A stretch of 51,749 nucleotides of DNA from Candidatus Eiseniibacteriota bacterium (GTDB lineage Bacteria > Eisenbacteria > RBG-16-71-46 > SZUA-252): assembly GCA_005893265.1 (NCBI GenBank), contig VBOX01000088.1, positions 1 to 51,749 of the forward strand, read 5' to 3'. Numbering within the stretch: position 1 is the stretch's first letter; every line of letters begins with the position of its first letter. Shown in pieces: positions 25,180-34,500 of the stretch. The position numbers were made by a program, and so were the translations under genes. The notes beneath the pieces were generated by a model that saw only the letters and a program-made list of their open reading frames with translations, ran no database searches and was not told the DNA's origin.

Positions 25180-28149
25180 TCATAGGATCTTGAGGGAGAC
25201 CATCCATTCATCGCTCAGGCGGCGGTAGCGCCCGAAGGCTCTCGCGTAACCGCACGAAAGCATGAGCGGCTGCTGAACGAGCAACGTGAGCCTCAGATCC
25301 GCCTGGGCGCCGACGTGGCCGACCGTGGCGCGTTCTGAGGCGTCATCCAAGTCGGTGACGATCCCTCCTCCGAAAAGCGAGGCGCGGAGCCACGTCGCGT
25401 AGAATGCGAGCTTCCCCAGCCTCCGGAAACGGAGGGGCGGAAGATTGCAGTCCAGGAGCGCCTTCGCGAAGCTCGTGCCCGCAATTTCATCGATCTCAAC
25501 TCCGGGGAAGCTCGAGTACTCGCGGTAGCGCCTCGGATCCTGGTATTCGACCCAGTTGTTCCCAAAACCGCCGAAGTAGAAATTCGCGAACGGCTCGTCC
25601 CGTGGACCGGGCGAATACCCGGCGGAAGAGCGAAGCCAAATCGAGGAGTGGTGGACAGGGAGGGGCGTGCCCACGTCGATGGTGCCGACGCCGAACGGGA
25701 ATCCGCGCCATGCCGCGTGCCCCAAACGGTCGAATCGCACGGCGTTCGTACTGGTCAGGATCTGCCATTTGTATCCCTTCTCGGCGTCCACCGCACCCAA
25801 GGATGAGCGCACGTTTCGAAAGCTCAATTGCGCGGTCGACGTCACGAGCTTGTCGAATCCAGGGGACGTCGAGATGTTCTGCGCGTCCGGCAGCGCCTCG
25901 AGCCCGCTGAAACCTGTAACCCCCGCGGCGAGGTCGAGATTCCGGGGAGGATCGTACACCAGAGAATGCCTCCACGTGATGCCGGCAGAGTGACCCTTGC
26001 GCCCTACCTTGGTGGGCCCGAACAGATCGTAGAAGCTCGCGCCGTTCCACTTGGCCCGAGCGCTCCAATCGAAGTGCCGGTAGCTTGCGCTCACGTGAAC
26101 GCGCTCGTCGCCGCCTAGGCGCCCGGACGGAGAATACGTCGCGGAGAGATCGACGGTGCTCGTCGAGACGGGGTCGGAGAGGTCGAAGCGCATTCCGAAG
26201 GCGGCCGCGTCCTTGTATCCCTCGACGATCGGGTACATCGACGCGAGCCCCAGATCTCCGATTCCCCGATAGTTGCCGCGAAACGTCGTAAGCGAATCAA
26301 TGTTCACGCCGAGCGGGGATGGCATGATCCATCTCTTCACGATTGGGTGTTTCTCCGCGATCGCCTGGCCGAGAAACGTGATCGCGCTCACGTCCGAGAT
26401 CGGTTTGGGGTCCACGATCGCCGGCACGAAGCCCTGGCCCGTATAGCGAAAGACGACGAGGGAGTCCTTGGCCAGCGGCAGCGGCCTGAAAAAACCAGTC
26501 TCACCGTTCGTCACCACGCTCATCGAATCGCGATCGAGATCCCATCGAAAGATGTTGGACGCGCCAGTGTAGTACGAGCTGCCGTAGAGCGCCTTACCGT
26601 CCGGTGAGAAGACGAAACTGGACGGGATCGAGGTCCCGAAATCGTAGAGCGTCGTGGACGTTGTGTCCTGTTCGAGCAAGGCTCGGGTGCTCCACAGACG
26701 GAGCGATTGCCGACCGCTGATCTCCGCGAGCGACCCGGAGAGACGGGTACCGTCGGGCGAGAGGTCGATGTCGTAGATGTCGCGCCCGAACGGCCACGAG
26801 AAGACCTGATCCCAGTCCTTGTAGGGGTACGGAATCCGCACGAGGGTCGATATGCCATTGAAATGCCTCACCCCCCAAAGCGACCGGTCCTGTCGGTTGA
26901 GCACGAGGTCCCCGATTCGCGCGTTCTTGATGAGCACGCGGGACTTCCCCGAGGCGGGGTCGAGAGCGCAGAGGTCACGCAAAGCGTCATTGTCGGTCGT
27001 GTAGAACAGCGTCTTGGCCGCTGGGTCGTAGGCAAGCGAGCAAACGAAATAGAGAGCCGGTCCCTTCACCTCGCGTATGCGTCGGATCGGACCGCCGTCC
27101 GGCGGGATGGCCGCGATGAACGCCACGGCCCCAGGGTAATCGACGGCGGCGTAGATCGTCCGCGAATCGGAATCGAAGATCGCCCGCGAGACGGAGCCCA
27201 GGGCCCGCTGCGACAGATCGCGGTAAGGCGTAGTGGGGTGGAGCCGGATCGAATCCAGGTTCGCTTGCTGGAACCCGTGCTCCCACCCGATCCACTCCTG
27301 CCATGCCTCCGCCAGGGATAGACCGTAGACCCGGCGAAATTGAGAGGCGAAGTAGCGCTTGCTTCCCGGCCGCCGGGAGACCCACTGGATCAGGCTTTCG
27401 GGCGAATACCGAAAGGCCAGGTAGCTCAGGAAACGCGTCCCGTACAGATAGGAATTCGCTCCGATCTGAAAATCGACCTTGGTTCCCTCGGACTCAAGGC
27501 CCAGGGGGTCGTAGAACCGGCTGCCGTCCCGGACCATCGAGCGGAACACCATCTCGTCGTAGGGGCCCTGCGCTCTGCCGATGCCGCCGGCCATCCAGGT
27601 CTCGAGGAAGACGGCGATCCCCTCGTGATACCACCGCGGGGCCGCGCGTCGCGGCAGACAAAGAAAGCTGTAGAGAATTGACTCGGGGTGCTCGTTTGTT
27701 TCGCGCACCTTCCCACGGAAGAGCTCCCGGAAAACCTTGTCCGCGCCTGCAGCCTGATCCAGCGCCACGACGTGGACCACCTCGTGGTTCATGGTGAAGT
27801 TGATCCGCTCGTTCGAAGGACCGGTCTCGTAGACGAAGTTCACCGGGGCTATGTGGACCAGCATGCTGTTCCTCGGGTTGACCGAGACGCCGGCGTTGCC
27901 GAAGTCGGAAACGTCGTCGAGGATCACGTTCACCTTCTCGGTCGGCGTGTAGTGGAACAAGCGCTGGTGGAAGCGCATCGAATTCTCGAAGCATCGTGAG
28001 GCGTAGGGCGCGAGGAAAGAGAGGGTGCTCCTGTTGTAGACAAGTCGGAGGTCTTGAGTCTCGATCGTCGCCAGTTCGGCCTGGGAAATCTGCGGCAGGA
28101 GAAGGAGCGCGGCCACGGTTGTGGCGCGCGAAACCGCGCGGGGGATCAT
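25180..28149 (-). CDS. Secreted gluzincin metalloprotease fused to a beta-propeller and an outer-membrane barrel
   Basis: 989 residues. A signal peptide (MIPRAVSRATTVAALLLLPQ ... SQA) is followed by a peptidase-MA-like catalytic domain. This has HEVVH (122-126) and a downstream WYHEGIAVFLE (about 173-183) supplying the third zinc ligand. The middle (about 330-600) reads as TolB/WD40-like propeller blades with LSPDGTRLSGS, FSPDGKALYGSS and similar turns. The last ~340 residues have barrel-like alternation (LSATYSPSGRLGGDERVHVS, FYFGGFGNNWVEYQDPRRYR) resembling BamA/D15 C-terminal barrels. The ATG at 28149 gives the signal peptide at the N terminus. The most natural reading is a protease anchored in the outer membrane by its own barrel. 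Confidence 0.82.
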   Translation of the reverse strand: MIPRAVSRATTVAALLLLPQISQAELATIETQDLRLVYNRSTLSFLAPYASRCFENSMRFHQRLFHYTPTEKVNVILDDVSDFGNAGVSVNPRNSMLVHIAPVNFVYETGPSNERINFTMNHEVVHVVALDQAAGADKVFRELFRGKVRETNEHPESILYSFLCLPRRAAPRWYHEGIAVFLETWMAGGIGRAQGPYDEMVFRSMVRDGSRFYDPLGLESEGTKVDFQIGANSYLYGTRFLSYLAFRYSPESLIQWVSRRPGSKRYFASQFRRVYGLSLAEAWQEWIGWEHGFQQANLDSIRLHPTTPYRDLSQRALGSVSRAIFDSDSRTIYAAVDYPGAVAFIAAIPPDGGPIRRIREVKGPALYFVCSLAYDPAAKTLFYTTDNDALRDLCALDPASGKSRVLIKNARIGDLVLNRQDRSLWGVRHFNGISTLVRIPYPYKDWDQVFSWPFGRDIYDIDLSPDGTRLSGSLAEISGRQSLRLWSTRALLEQDTTSTTLYDFGTSIPSSFVFSPDGKALYGSSYYTGASNIFRWDLDRDSMSVVTNGETGFFRPLPLAKDSLVVFRYTGQGFVPAIVDPKPISDVSAITFLGQAIAEKHPIVKRWIMPSPLGVNIDSLTTFRGNYRGIGDLGLASMYPIVEGYKDAAAFGMRFDLSDPVSTSTVDLSATYSPSGRLGGDERVHVSASYRHFDWSARAKWNGASFYDLFGPTKVGRKGHSAGITWRHSLVYDPPRNLDLAAGVTGFSGLEALPDAQNISTSPGFDKLVTSTAQLSFRNVRSSLGAVDAEKGYKWQILTSTNAVRFDRLGHAAWRGFPFGVGTIDVGTPLPVHHSSIWLRSSAGYSPGPRDEPFANFYFGGFGNNWVEYQDPRRYREYSSFPGVEIDEIAGTSFAKALLDCNLPPLRFRRLGKLAFYATWLRASLFGGGIVTDLDDASERATVGHVGAQADLRLTLLVQQPLMLSCGYARAFGRYRRLSDEWMVSLKIL

Positions 28150-28170
28150 CCGCCATCGATGGAACGACAA

Positions 28171-28201
28171 GGAGACCCCGCGCGAGCGCGCTGGGGTCTC
28201 C
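28171..28201 (-). terminator. Hairpin between the repeat-protein gene and the metalloprotease gene
   Basis: Outer stem GGAGACCCC / GGGGTCTCC extends through CGCG pairs to about 13 bp with one bulge. On the minus strand it is followed by TTGTCGTTCC, which is only moderately T-rich. It lies between the stop at 28229 and the start at 28149. It could partly terminate the repeat-protein transcript and lower expression of the downstream protease. Confidence 0.55.
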
Positions 28202-28228
28202 TCGCCTTCGATATGCCTCGGGTTGACG

Positions 28229-29020
28229 TTACTCTCCGGATGCCTCGCTGACGACTTTCTGGACATCCGACACGCTCGCAAGCCGCTGGAATTGATCGCT
28301 CGCTACCAGCTGCAGGAAGTTCCTGTCTTGGACCAGATTTAGGAAGTCGCGGTCGTGGACCAGCTTGTTGAATTCCGGGTGCGCCTTGGCGAACTTGCCC
28401 AGCCCATCGGCGTCCGGAAGCTTGATCTGACGCCCGCCATCGGCGTCGGGAAGCTTGATCTGACGGCCACCATCGGCATCCGGAAGCTTGATCTGACGGC
28501 CACCATCGGCATCCGGAAGCTTCACCTGACGGCCACCATCAGCGTCCGGAAGCTTGATCTGACGGCCACCATCGGCATCCGGAAGCTTGATCTGACGCCC
28601 ACCGTCCGCGTCGGGAAGCTTCACCTGACGGCCACCATCCGCATCCGGAAGCTTGATCTGACGCCCACCATCGGCATCCGGAAGCTTGATCCGGCGCCCA
28701 CCGTCCGCGTCAGGAAGCAGGATGATTTTCCGGAAATCCGACGTGGTCACCAACTGCCAGAACTCATCGCTCTGGGAAAGCTTCCTGAATTCGGGGGTCG
28801 CGATCACCTTGTGGAATAGATCGCTTTGCAATAGGGCCACGATTTGAGGATCCTGAAGCACCACGTCCTTGTCCGTGATCTGCGTCGCCTGGTAACGCTT
28901 TGCCGCGCCAATCGTGCCCTCAAGCCCCGACTTCGGCGGAAAGACTCCCGTGTAGTGCGCCACCGCGATCCCGGCGACTGCGACCACCACCAACCCCAGA
29001 ATCACCCTCCACCTGTTCAT
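28229..29020 (-). CDS. Membrane-anchored repeat protein: 9-residue repeats flanking an 11-residue tandem array
   Basis: 263 residues; I do not recognise a named family. One N-terminal membrane helix (about 6-22) anchors it. Residues 60-100 carry an exact 9-residue period (Phe69, Phe78, Phe87, Phe96; pattern F-x-x-L-V). Residues 102-206 are nine full copies plus one partial copy of LPDADGGRQIK. Residues 217-253 resume the 9-residue period (Phe217, 226, 235, 244, Val253). The acidic DxDG in each 11-mer recalls calcium-binding turns. A strong AAAGGAGGAAG ribosome-binding site 4-5 nt before the ATG fixes the start and suggests high expression. The gene is first in the order repeat protein, metalloprotease, PrsW. 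A periplasmic solenoid-like scaffold or ligand is inference. Confidence 0.8.
   Translation of the reverse strand: MNRWRVILGLVVVAVAGIAVAHYTGVFPPKSGLEGTIGAAKRYQATQITDKDVVLQDPQIVALLQSDLFHKVIATPEFRKLSQSDEFWQLVTTSDFRKIILLPDADGGRRIKLPDADGGRQIKLPDADGGRQVKLPDADGGRQIKLPDADGGRQIKLPDADGGRQVKLPDADGGRQIKLPDADGGRQIKLPDADGGRQIKLPDADGLGKFAKAHPEFNKLVHDRDFLNLVQDRNFLQLVASDQFQRLASVSDVQKVVSEASGE
28403..28717 (-). repeat. 33-bp coding tandem repeat (LPDADGGR[Q/R][I/V]K), nine full copies plus one partial
   Basis: On the minus strand, units begin CTTCCGGATGCCGATGGT and repeat every 33 bp across 315 bp. Variation is limited to synonymous changes, Gln/Arg at position 9 and Ile/Val at position 10. The last unit stops after LPDADG. 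High DNA identity between units marks recent expansion or ongoing homogenisation, and copy number is likely to vary between strains. Confidence 0.95.
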
Positions 29021-29099
29021 CGCTTCCTCCTTTGCCTGCAAACCGCCCCAGGCCATTGACTGCCCCTGGTACATCGCCATCCGCTATGTCGTAAATACA

Positions 29100-29129
29100 G
29101 GTGAGGCCGCCAAACGTTGGCGACCCACC
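29100..29129 (-). terminator. Possible weak terminator after the anti-sigma gene
   Basis: A GGTG...CGCCAA / TTGGCG...CACC imperfect hairpin with a 3-nt loop follows the anti-sigma stop. Minus-strand sequence after it is TGTATTTACG, only partly T-rich. It would separate the sigma/anti-sigma operon from the repeat-protein gene. Confidence 0.35.
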
Positions 29130-29144
29130 GAATATCCAACCCTC

Positions 29145-29945
29145 CTAGCTGCCGGGACGGGGAACGCGAGTCTCGAGCTCGCCCTGGACATGACCATTCG
29201 GGGAGTGGATTGCGATTCGGAGTGGAGACCCGGCCGGTCCCCTCCGTGCCAGGTACAGGAGGTACTGGCTTTCGCCGATCTGCTGGATCCTAACGGAAAT
29301 GCGACCAAAACCAAGCATCACGTCGTTCGCGGTCGCCGGGTGCTGCCGCAGGCCCGCGACGCTCCAAGAGCCAGGATCATAGGAGACGACCACCTCGGTC
29401 CCCTCAGGCGCCCTCGCGGTAATCCGGGCCACGAATCGGTCGCCGCCCGACAACATCTCGGCGAGCACCCGCCCGTCCCGCAAGGTGAACTCCCGGCTAT
29501 CGATCCTCCGAAGCTGCCCTACCCCGAGGGACGGCAACATCGTTCCCGAGAAGGGACCGGATTCGATCCCAGACCCCATAATGGAGTTGCCGGTCAGCAG
29601 AGCGAACGCCAGCACCGCGAGGGCGGCACCGGCCGCGAATGAGTAGGCGTACCCGAACGCGGGCCGCTTCCGGAAGGCGGCCCCGATCAATTCACGCCAG
29701 CCCTTCCGCACCGGCATCATCTCTACGCGGTGATGAATCGCTCGCATTACGTTCTGCTTGAGATCCGGAGGTGGTTCCTCGATTTCCGCCCGATTCAGGA
29801 CATCGAAGACAGCTCCGAGGCTTCGATACTCCTTTCGCGCACCCTCATCGGAAGCGAGCTCCCGCCGGAGCCGCTCGGATTCGGCAGGGGTCGCGAGCCC
29901 GTCCAGCTGATCATTCATGAGGCGTTGCATCTCTTTGTCTTTCAT
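29145..29945 (-). CDS. Anti-sigma factor, membrane-anchored
   Basis: 266 residues. An N-terminal cytoplasmic helical domain of the anti-sigma type (MQRLMNDQLDGLATPAESER) has no zinc-binding HxxxCxxC. One membrane helix follows (about 98-117, YSFAAGAALAVLAFALLTGN), then a periplasmic beta-rich domain (about 120-266). Its start overlaps the sigma-factor stop (ATGA), the usual arrangement for an ECF sigma factor and its inhibitor. Release would need regulated cleavage or a conformational signal. A PrsW-type protease encoded at 24168-25169 is a candidate (inference). Confidence 0.82.
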   Translation of the reverse strand: MKDKEMQRLMNDQLDGLATPAESERLRRELASDEGARKEYRSLGAVFDVLNRAEIEEPPPDLKQNVMRAIHHRVEMMPVRKGWRELIGAAFRKRPAFGYAYSFAAGAALAVLAFALLTGNSIMGSGIESGPFSGTMLPSLGVGQLRRIDSREFTLRDGRVLAEMLSGGDRFVARITARAPEGTEVVVSYDPGSWSVAGLRQHPATANDVMLGFGRISVRIQQIGESQYLLYLARRGPAGSPLRIAIHSPNGHVQGELETRVPRPGS

Positions 29946-30499
29946 GAGAGGGCAATCCCGCTCTTGGAGAAGATGCCGCCCAAGAGCTGCCGCGCGGTGT
30001 GAAGGCGCGACTTCACGGTCTTTTCAGGCACTTCGAGCACGCTGCTCATCTCTTGATACGAGAGCTGGGCGAAGTGCCTGAGGATGATCACCTGCCGGTA
30101 GTCCGGCGACAACTCCATGAGCGCCGACTGGACCGAATCGTGAAGGCGGTGCCGCGCGCAATCCTCATCAGGACCGCATTGCTCGGCCGCCATCGTCTCA
30201 TCCAGCGGCTCTGTCCGCCGGGCCCGGTTCAAGTGATTGAGGGTTTCGTTGATCATGATTCGATACACCCAGCTGAAGAACCTGTGCCTCCGGTCGAACT
30301 TGCCAAGGTTTTCGTAGGCCTTCAGGAAAACAGTTTGGGTGATATCCCGCGCATCTTCCCGATTCCCTACCATCCGAAGTGACACGTTGAAGAGGACCCG
30401 CTGGTACCGGTCAACCAACTGCCCGAACGCACCCCCATCGCCTTCAAGGCACCGTTCCAGCAGGCCATCTTCCTCGTGTTCGACCATAACTACAAACAT
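29942..30499 (-). CDS. ECF-type RNA polymerase sigma factor
   Basis: About 185 residues. Region 2 is FGQLVDRYQRVLFNVSLRMV ... DARDITQTVFLKAYENLGKF with RFFSWVYRIMINETLNHLNR. Region 4 is LMELSPDYRQVIILRHFAQL, SYQEMSSVLEVPEKTVKSRL and HTARQLL. The acidic linker (about 105-120) fits ECF factors. Two close ATGs (30499 and 30487) are possible starts; neither has a strong ribosome-binding site. It ends overlapping the anti-sigma gene by 4 nt and lies 72 bp downstream of the STAS gene, so the four genes probably form one operon. Confidence 0.9.
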   Translation of the reverse strand: MFVVMVEHEEDGLLERCLEGDGGAFGQLVDRYQRVLFNVSLRMVGNREDARDITQTVFLKAYENLGKFDRRHRFFSWVYRIMINETLNHLNRARRTEPLDETMAAEQCGPDEDCARHRLHDSVQSALMELSPDYRQVIILRHFAQLSYQEMSSVLEVPEKTVKSRLHTARQLLGGIFSKSGIALS

Positions 30500-30571
30500 C
30501 CGGGGTAAAGGTTGGTCTGGAAATCCACCCCCGCGCTCCCGGAAGGAGGGCATCCGAAGGTCCTGGTCGAC

Positions 30572-30856
30572 CTACTCAAGTTTCAGTACTCTGTCGAGCC
30601 CGGCGTAGGTGAAAACACTCCGAATCCGGGGTTTAAGGTTTGTGAGTCTCAAGCTGTGGCCCGCGTCGTGGAGCCGCTTGTACGTCTGGACGAGCACCCC
30701 CAGGCCAGCGCTCGAGACATAGTCCAAGTCGGTTAGATCGATCGTTGCCGACTGATTCACCGACAGGAGCATGGCTTTGGCGTGATCGGCCTGCGAGGCA
30801 TCGAGCCTGCCGGACAGCCTGATCAAGCCGCCGTCCTGGATCTGAATGTCGAACAT
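30572..30856 (-). CDS. STAS-domain anti-sigma factor antagonist (SpoIIAA/RsbV-like)
   Basis: 94 residues from the ATG at 30856, which shares its A with the stop of the upstream kinase gene (TGATG). A TTG one codon earlier is possible but less likely. The single STAS domain has LIRLSGRLDASQADHAKAML, the phosphorylatable serine in LDYVSSAGLGVLVQTYKRL and a conserved GLDRVLKL end. When unphosphorylated, such proteins sequester the RsbW-type kinase. The kinase gene is directly upstream, so the pair forms a partner-switch module. Confidence 0.9.
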   Translation of the reverse strand: MFDIQIQDGGLIRLSGRLDASQADHAKAMLLSVNQSATIDLTDLDYVSSAGLGVLVQTYKRLHDAGHSLRLTNLKPRIRSVFTYAGLDRVLKLE

Positions 30857-31251
30857 CAAGGGGTGAGCTTCTTTGTGACGGTGATGACGGCGCTCCGTTC
30901 CTTGTACTCGTAACGCATGGAATCCGAAAGATGCCTCACGAGCCGAAGTCCCAGACCACGATCCTCGCCTCCGGGCGCTGCTTCGCGCGGGGCGGACGTG
31001 GGGTCGAAGGATTCAACGTTGAAGTCGCGTAGGGTGATGGCGAGGTCAGTCTCCTCGCCGGCCAGACCTAGGCTCACCTCTGGGCCACCCCCCTTGGCGT
31101 GCTTGAGCTGGTTTGTGAACAGCTCCTCGATTAGGAGATCCACCGTGTATGCGTGCTCCGGGTCGATTCCCCTGGAGCGCAGGTAGGCTGCAACGAACAC
31201 GGAAATCGGCTCGAGGGAACCGAGTTCTCTGGGGAAGCGCCGCTCCACCAT
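30856..31251 (-). CDS. RsbW/SpoIIAB-like anti-sigma serine kinase (HATPase_c_2)
   Basis: 131 residues from the ATG at 31251, which has GAGGAG about 10 nt upstream; the frame is open further but the extension looks non-coding. GHKL ATPase motifs: N box LLIEELFTNQLKHA, a G1-like LRDFNVESFDP and G2 RGLGLRLVRHL. It probably phosphorylates the STAS protein encoded directly downstream and may bind a sigma factor. The ECF sigma gene 3' of the STAS gene has its own membrane anti-sigma factor, so whether RsbW regulates that sigma factor or another target is open. Confidence 0.88.
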   Translation of the reverse strand: MVERRFPRELGSLEPISVFVAAYLRSRGIDPEHAYTVDLLIEELFTNQLKHAKGGGPEVSLGLAGEETDLAITLRDFNVESFDPTSAPREAAPGGEDRGLGLRLVRHLSDSMRYEYKERSAVITVTKKLTP

Positions 31252-31549
31252 GCGGAGTCGCTCCTCTGTAACCAATTCTGTCCGAATGGATGAGCTGCGT
31301 TCCGCGGCCGACTGGAACCGGCTCAGACCTTGCAATCTATGCTCTATGGGCCGAGGTTTCAATATAAGCCGGACGATTCGGGACGAACGAAGCGGCGCGG
31401 GTGGCGCCAGAGTGTTGTGCGCAACGGTATCAGTACCAATTGATTACCGCTGCCGGATGCAGGACCCGAAGCCCTGATCATGTTTCGAGTAATAAATAAT
31501 TATCCTCTCCCGGCCGCACCTTACGGTGCACCTGGGTGTAAGGGAGAAA
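31252..31549. other. 298-bp divergent promoter region between the RsbW-like operon and the penicillin-binding protein
   Basis: It contains the most A/T-rich patch nearby (AGTAATAAATAATTATCC, about 31489-31505), about 45-60 bp upstream of the penicillin-binding-protein start. The plus-strand gene has AAGGGAGAAA immediately before its ATG. I cannot assign a convincing -35 partner for the A/T-rich patch. Confidence 0.45.
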
Positions 31550-34500
31550 ATGATTCGTGAGCTCAAGCCCGTCGCGTGGGCACTGACGCGCGTACCGAGG
31601 CTTCGAACGGCTTTTCAGGGGGCGCTCGCGGTCCGAGGGCAGCTCCATAGGGTTCCCAAGTGGGCCTGGGCCCTGTCGGGGTTGGCGCTCCTCCTCCTGA
31701 CGCTGAACTGGGAGACCAACACCGGAGTCCTGGAATCCCGCCTCTTCGCGCAATGGGCGAAAGGGCTGACCTATTACATCCAGCCCGGTCCGACGAATGG
31801 CGTGGTTTTTCCTACCGGTGGCCCGGCGGACGTCCGTCGCGGCTACACCCGCATCCCCGAGTTCGCGCGAACTCTCAAATCGCACGGGTTCAGGATCGCG
31901 GAGCAGGCTCGCTTCTCCCCGGCGCTCGTTGCCGCCGCCCGATTCGGAATTTCGCCTCCCTATCGAGAACCGGCCGTGACCGGGCTGTCCATCGAAGGCG
32001 CCGACGGGGGCGACCTCTTCGAGGCTCCGGATCGAACCAACAGTTTCGTCCGGTATGAGGAGATCCCGCCGGTCGTGGTGAGGTCGCTCCTGTTCATCGA
32101 GAACCGCGAGCTCGACAAGGAGACGAGCCCGTGGAGCAATCCCGCAATCGACTGGGGACGCTGGACGAAGGCGGTCCTCATCTACTCCGCAAATCGCTTC
32201 GGATTCCCGGTCCGCGTGGAGGGTGGGAGCACGCTCGCGGTCCAGGTCGAGAAATACCGCCACTCCGAAGATGGCAGGACAGGCTCACCGGTCGACAAGC
32301 TCCGGCAGGTGCTCACGGCGAGCTTGCGCGTCTACCAGGAAGGCACCGACACCCGCAAGGAAAGACAGCACATCATCCTCGACTATCTGAACAGCGTTCC
32401 GCTCGGAGCGACGCCCGCCCACGGCGAGGTGTTCGGTCTGAACCAGGGGCTCTCGGTATGGTTCGGACAGGACCCATCTCGAACGATGGGCCGGATCCAC
32501 AGCGGCAAAACAGTCGCCCAGCGGGCGCGCGCCTTGAAGCATGTCCTGGCTCTCCTTTGCGCCGTCCGGGCGCCGAGCCGCTATCTCACCGAGGACCGGG
32601 CCGCTCTGGAACGGCGCGCCGACGGGTACGCCACCCTTCTGGCGCGCGAGGGGGTCCTCGATTCCGGGTTCGCGGAGCGTGTCCGAGCCGTCCCACTCTC
32701 GTTTGCGTCGCCCTCGACCACGACCCGCGACCACCGTATCTCGCCCGCGAGCAAGGCCGCGAATCGGATCCGGATCGACCTCGAGCAGGCGCTCGCCGTC
32801 GGCGGCCTCTACGACCTGAACCGCCTCCACCTCGACGTGGAGTCCACAATCGACGCGGGGCTCCAGCGCGAGACGGAAGACCTCATGGGCCGCCTCTCCG
32901 ATTCCACCTACCTGGCCCGGAATGGACTCAATGGGGTGCACCTCCTATCGCAGGGAGATCCCAAGCGCGTGATCTACAGCGTCCTCCTGTGTGAGCGGAC
33001 ACCCCAACGAAACGAGATCCGGGTGCACGCCGACAACCTCCGCCGCCCCTGCGATGTGAACGAAGGGGTGAAGATGGCCCTTGGGAGCACGGCGAAAGTA
33101 CGCACGCTGGTCCATTACCTGGAAATCATGGAGGAGCTGCATCAGGAGCTCTCGAACCGCAATGCCCTCGCGATAGGCGATGCCGAGCAAAAGGCGCGGG
33201 ACCCCCTGACGCGATGGGCCTGCGAGACGCTCCTGGACTACCAGTCCATGCACGCCATGCCCGTCGACAGCTTCCTGGACCGCGCGGTCGAGCGGACCTA
33301 TTCGGCGAGCCCGGGGGAGCGTTTCTTCACAGGAGGCGGTGTCCACACCTTCGTCAACTTCGATCCGACCGATGACCGCAAGACGCTCACGATTCGCGAA
33401 GCGGCAGCCCATTCAACGAACCTGGTATTCGTGCGACTCATGCGCGACATCGTCCGTTATCACCTGGCCCGCCTGCCATACAGCGCCGAGGACGTGCTTT
33501 CGGGCGAAGACTCCCTGACGCGGCAGAGCATGTTGGCGGGGATCGCCGAGGAGGAATCGAGAGCCACGATCGCCCGGGCATACCGGGACTACCACGGTCT
33601 CACGCCTCGCCAATCGCTCGACCGTCTCCTGGGTGTGGAGAGCCGATCGCCGCGCCCACTCGCGATCGCCTATTTCGCCTGGCATCCGGGTGCTCCCGCC
33701 GATTCCCTCGGCGCGTGGCTCCGGAAGTACGCCGGCTTGCGCGGGCGGTTCACGGCCCGGGGCATCGGCCCCTGGCTCAAGCTCGAGGATTGCGCCTATC
33801 TACTCGGGAAGGATCCGCTCGAGGTTTGGTGCGCCGGGACCCTCGCGCGCGATCCCGGACTCTCGCAGGAGGGACTGATCCAAGCGAGCGGTAAGGCGCG
33901 ACGCCAGGCATGGGAGTGGCTATTCCGCACGCAGAATCGCCACGCGCAGGACCTGAGGCTCAGGGCTCGGATCGAGCGCGATGCATTCACGCGAATGACC
34001 CCGTATTGGCGGCGACTTGGATTCCCCTTCGAGCGGCTCGTGCCCTCCTACGCGACCGCGATCGGGAGCTCCGCGGATCGACCGTCGGCGCTGGCGGAGC
34101 TCATGGGAATCATCGTGAACGAAGGGTTGGACCGTCCAGCACAGCGGATCAATCGCCTCGTGTTCGCGCCCGGGACCCCGTACCACACAGCGCTCGAGGC
34201 CGAAGCTCCGCCAAGCCACCGTCTGCTCTCTCCCGCGGTCGCGAGCACCGCCCGGAGCGTGCTCACCGACGTCGTGGAAAGCGAGGCGGGCACCGCCCGC
34301 CGGCTCAAGGACTTGTTCCGCGATGCGACCGGCAAGCCCATCCCGGTCGGCGGCAAGACGGGAACGGGAGACAATCGCTTCGACACGTTCGCGCGCGGCG
34401 GGAAACTCCTATCGTCTCAGGTCGTCAGCCGAACGGCCGCGTTCACCTTCTTTATCGGCGGCCGGTACTACGGAGTCGTAACAGCGTCCGTTTTCGGGCG

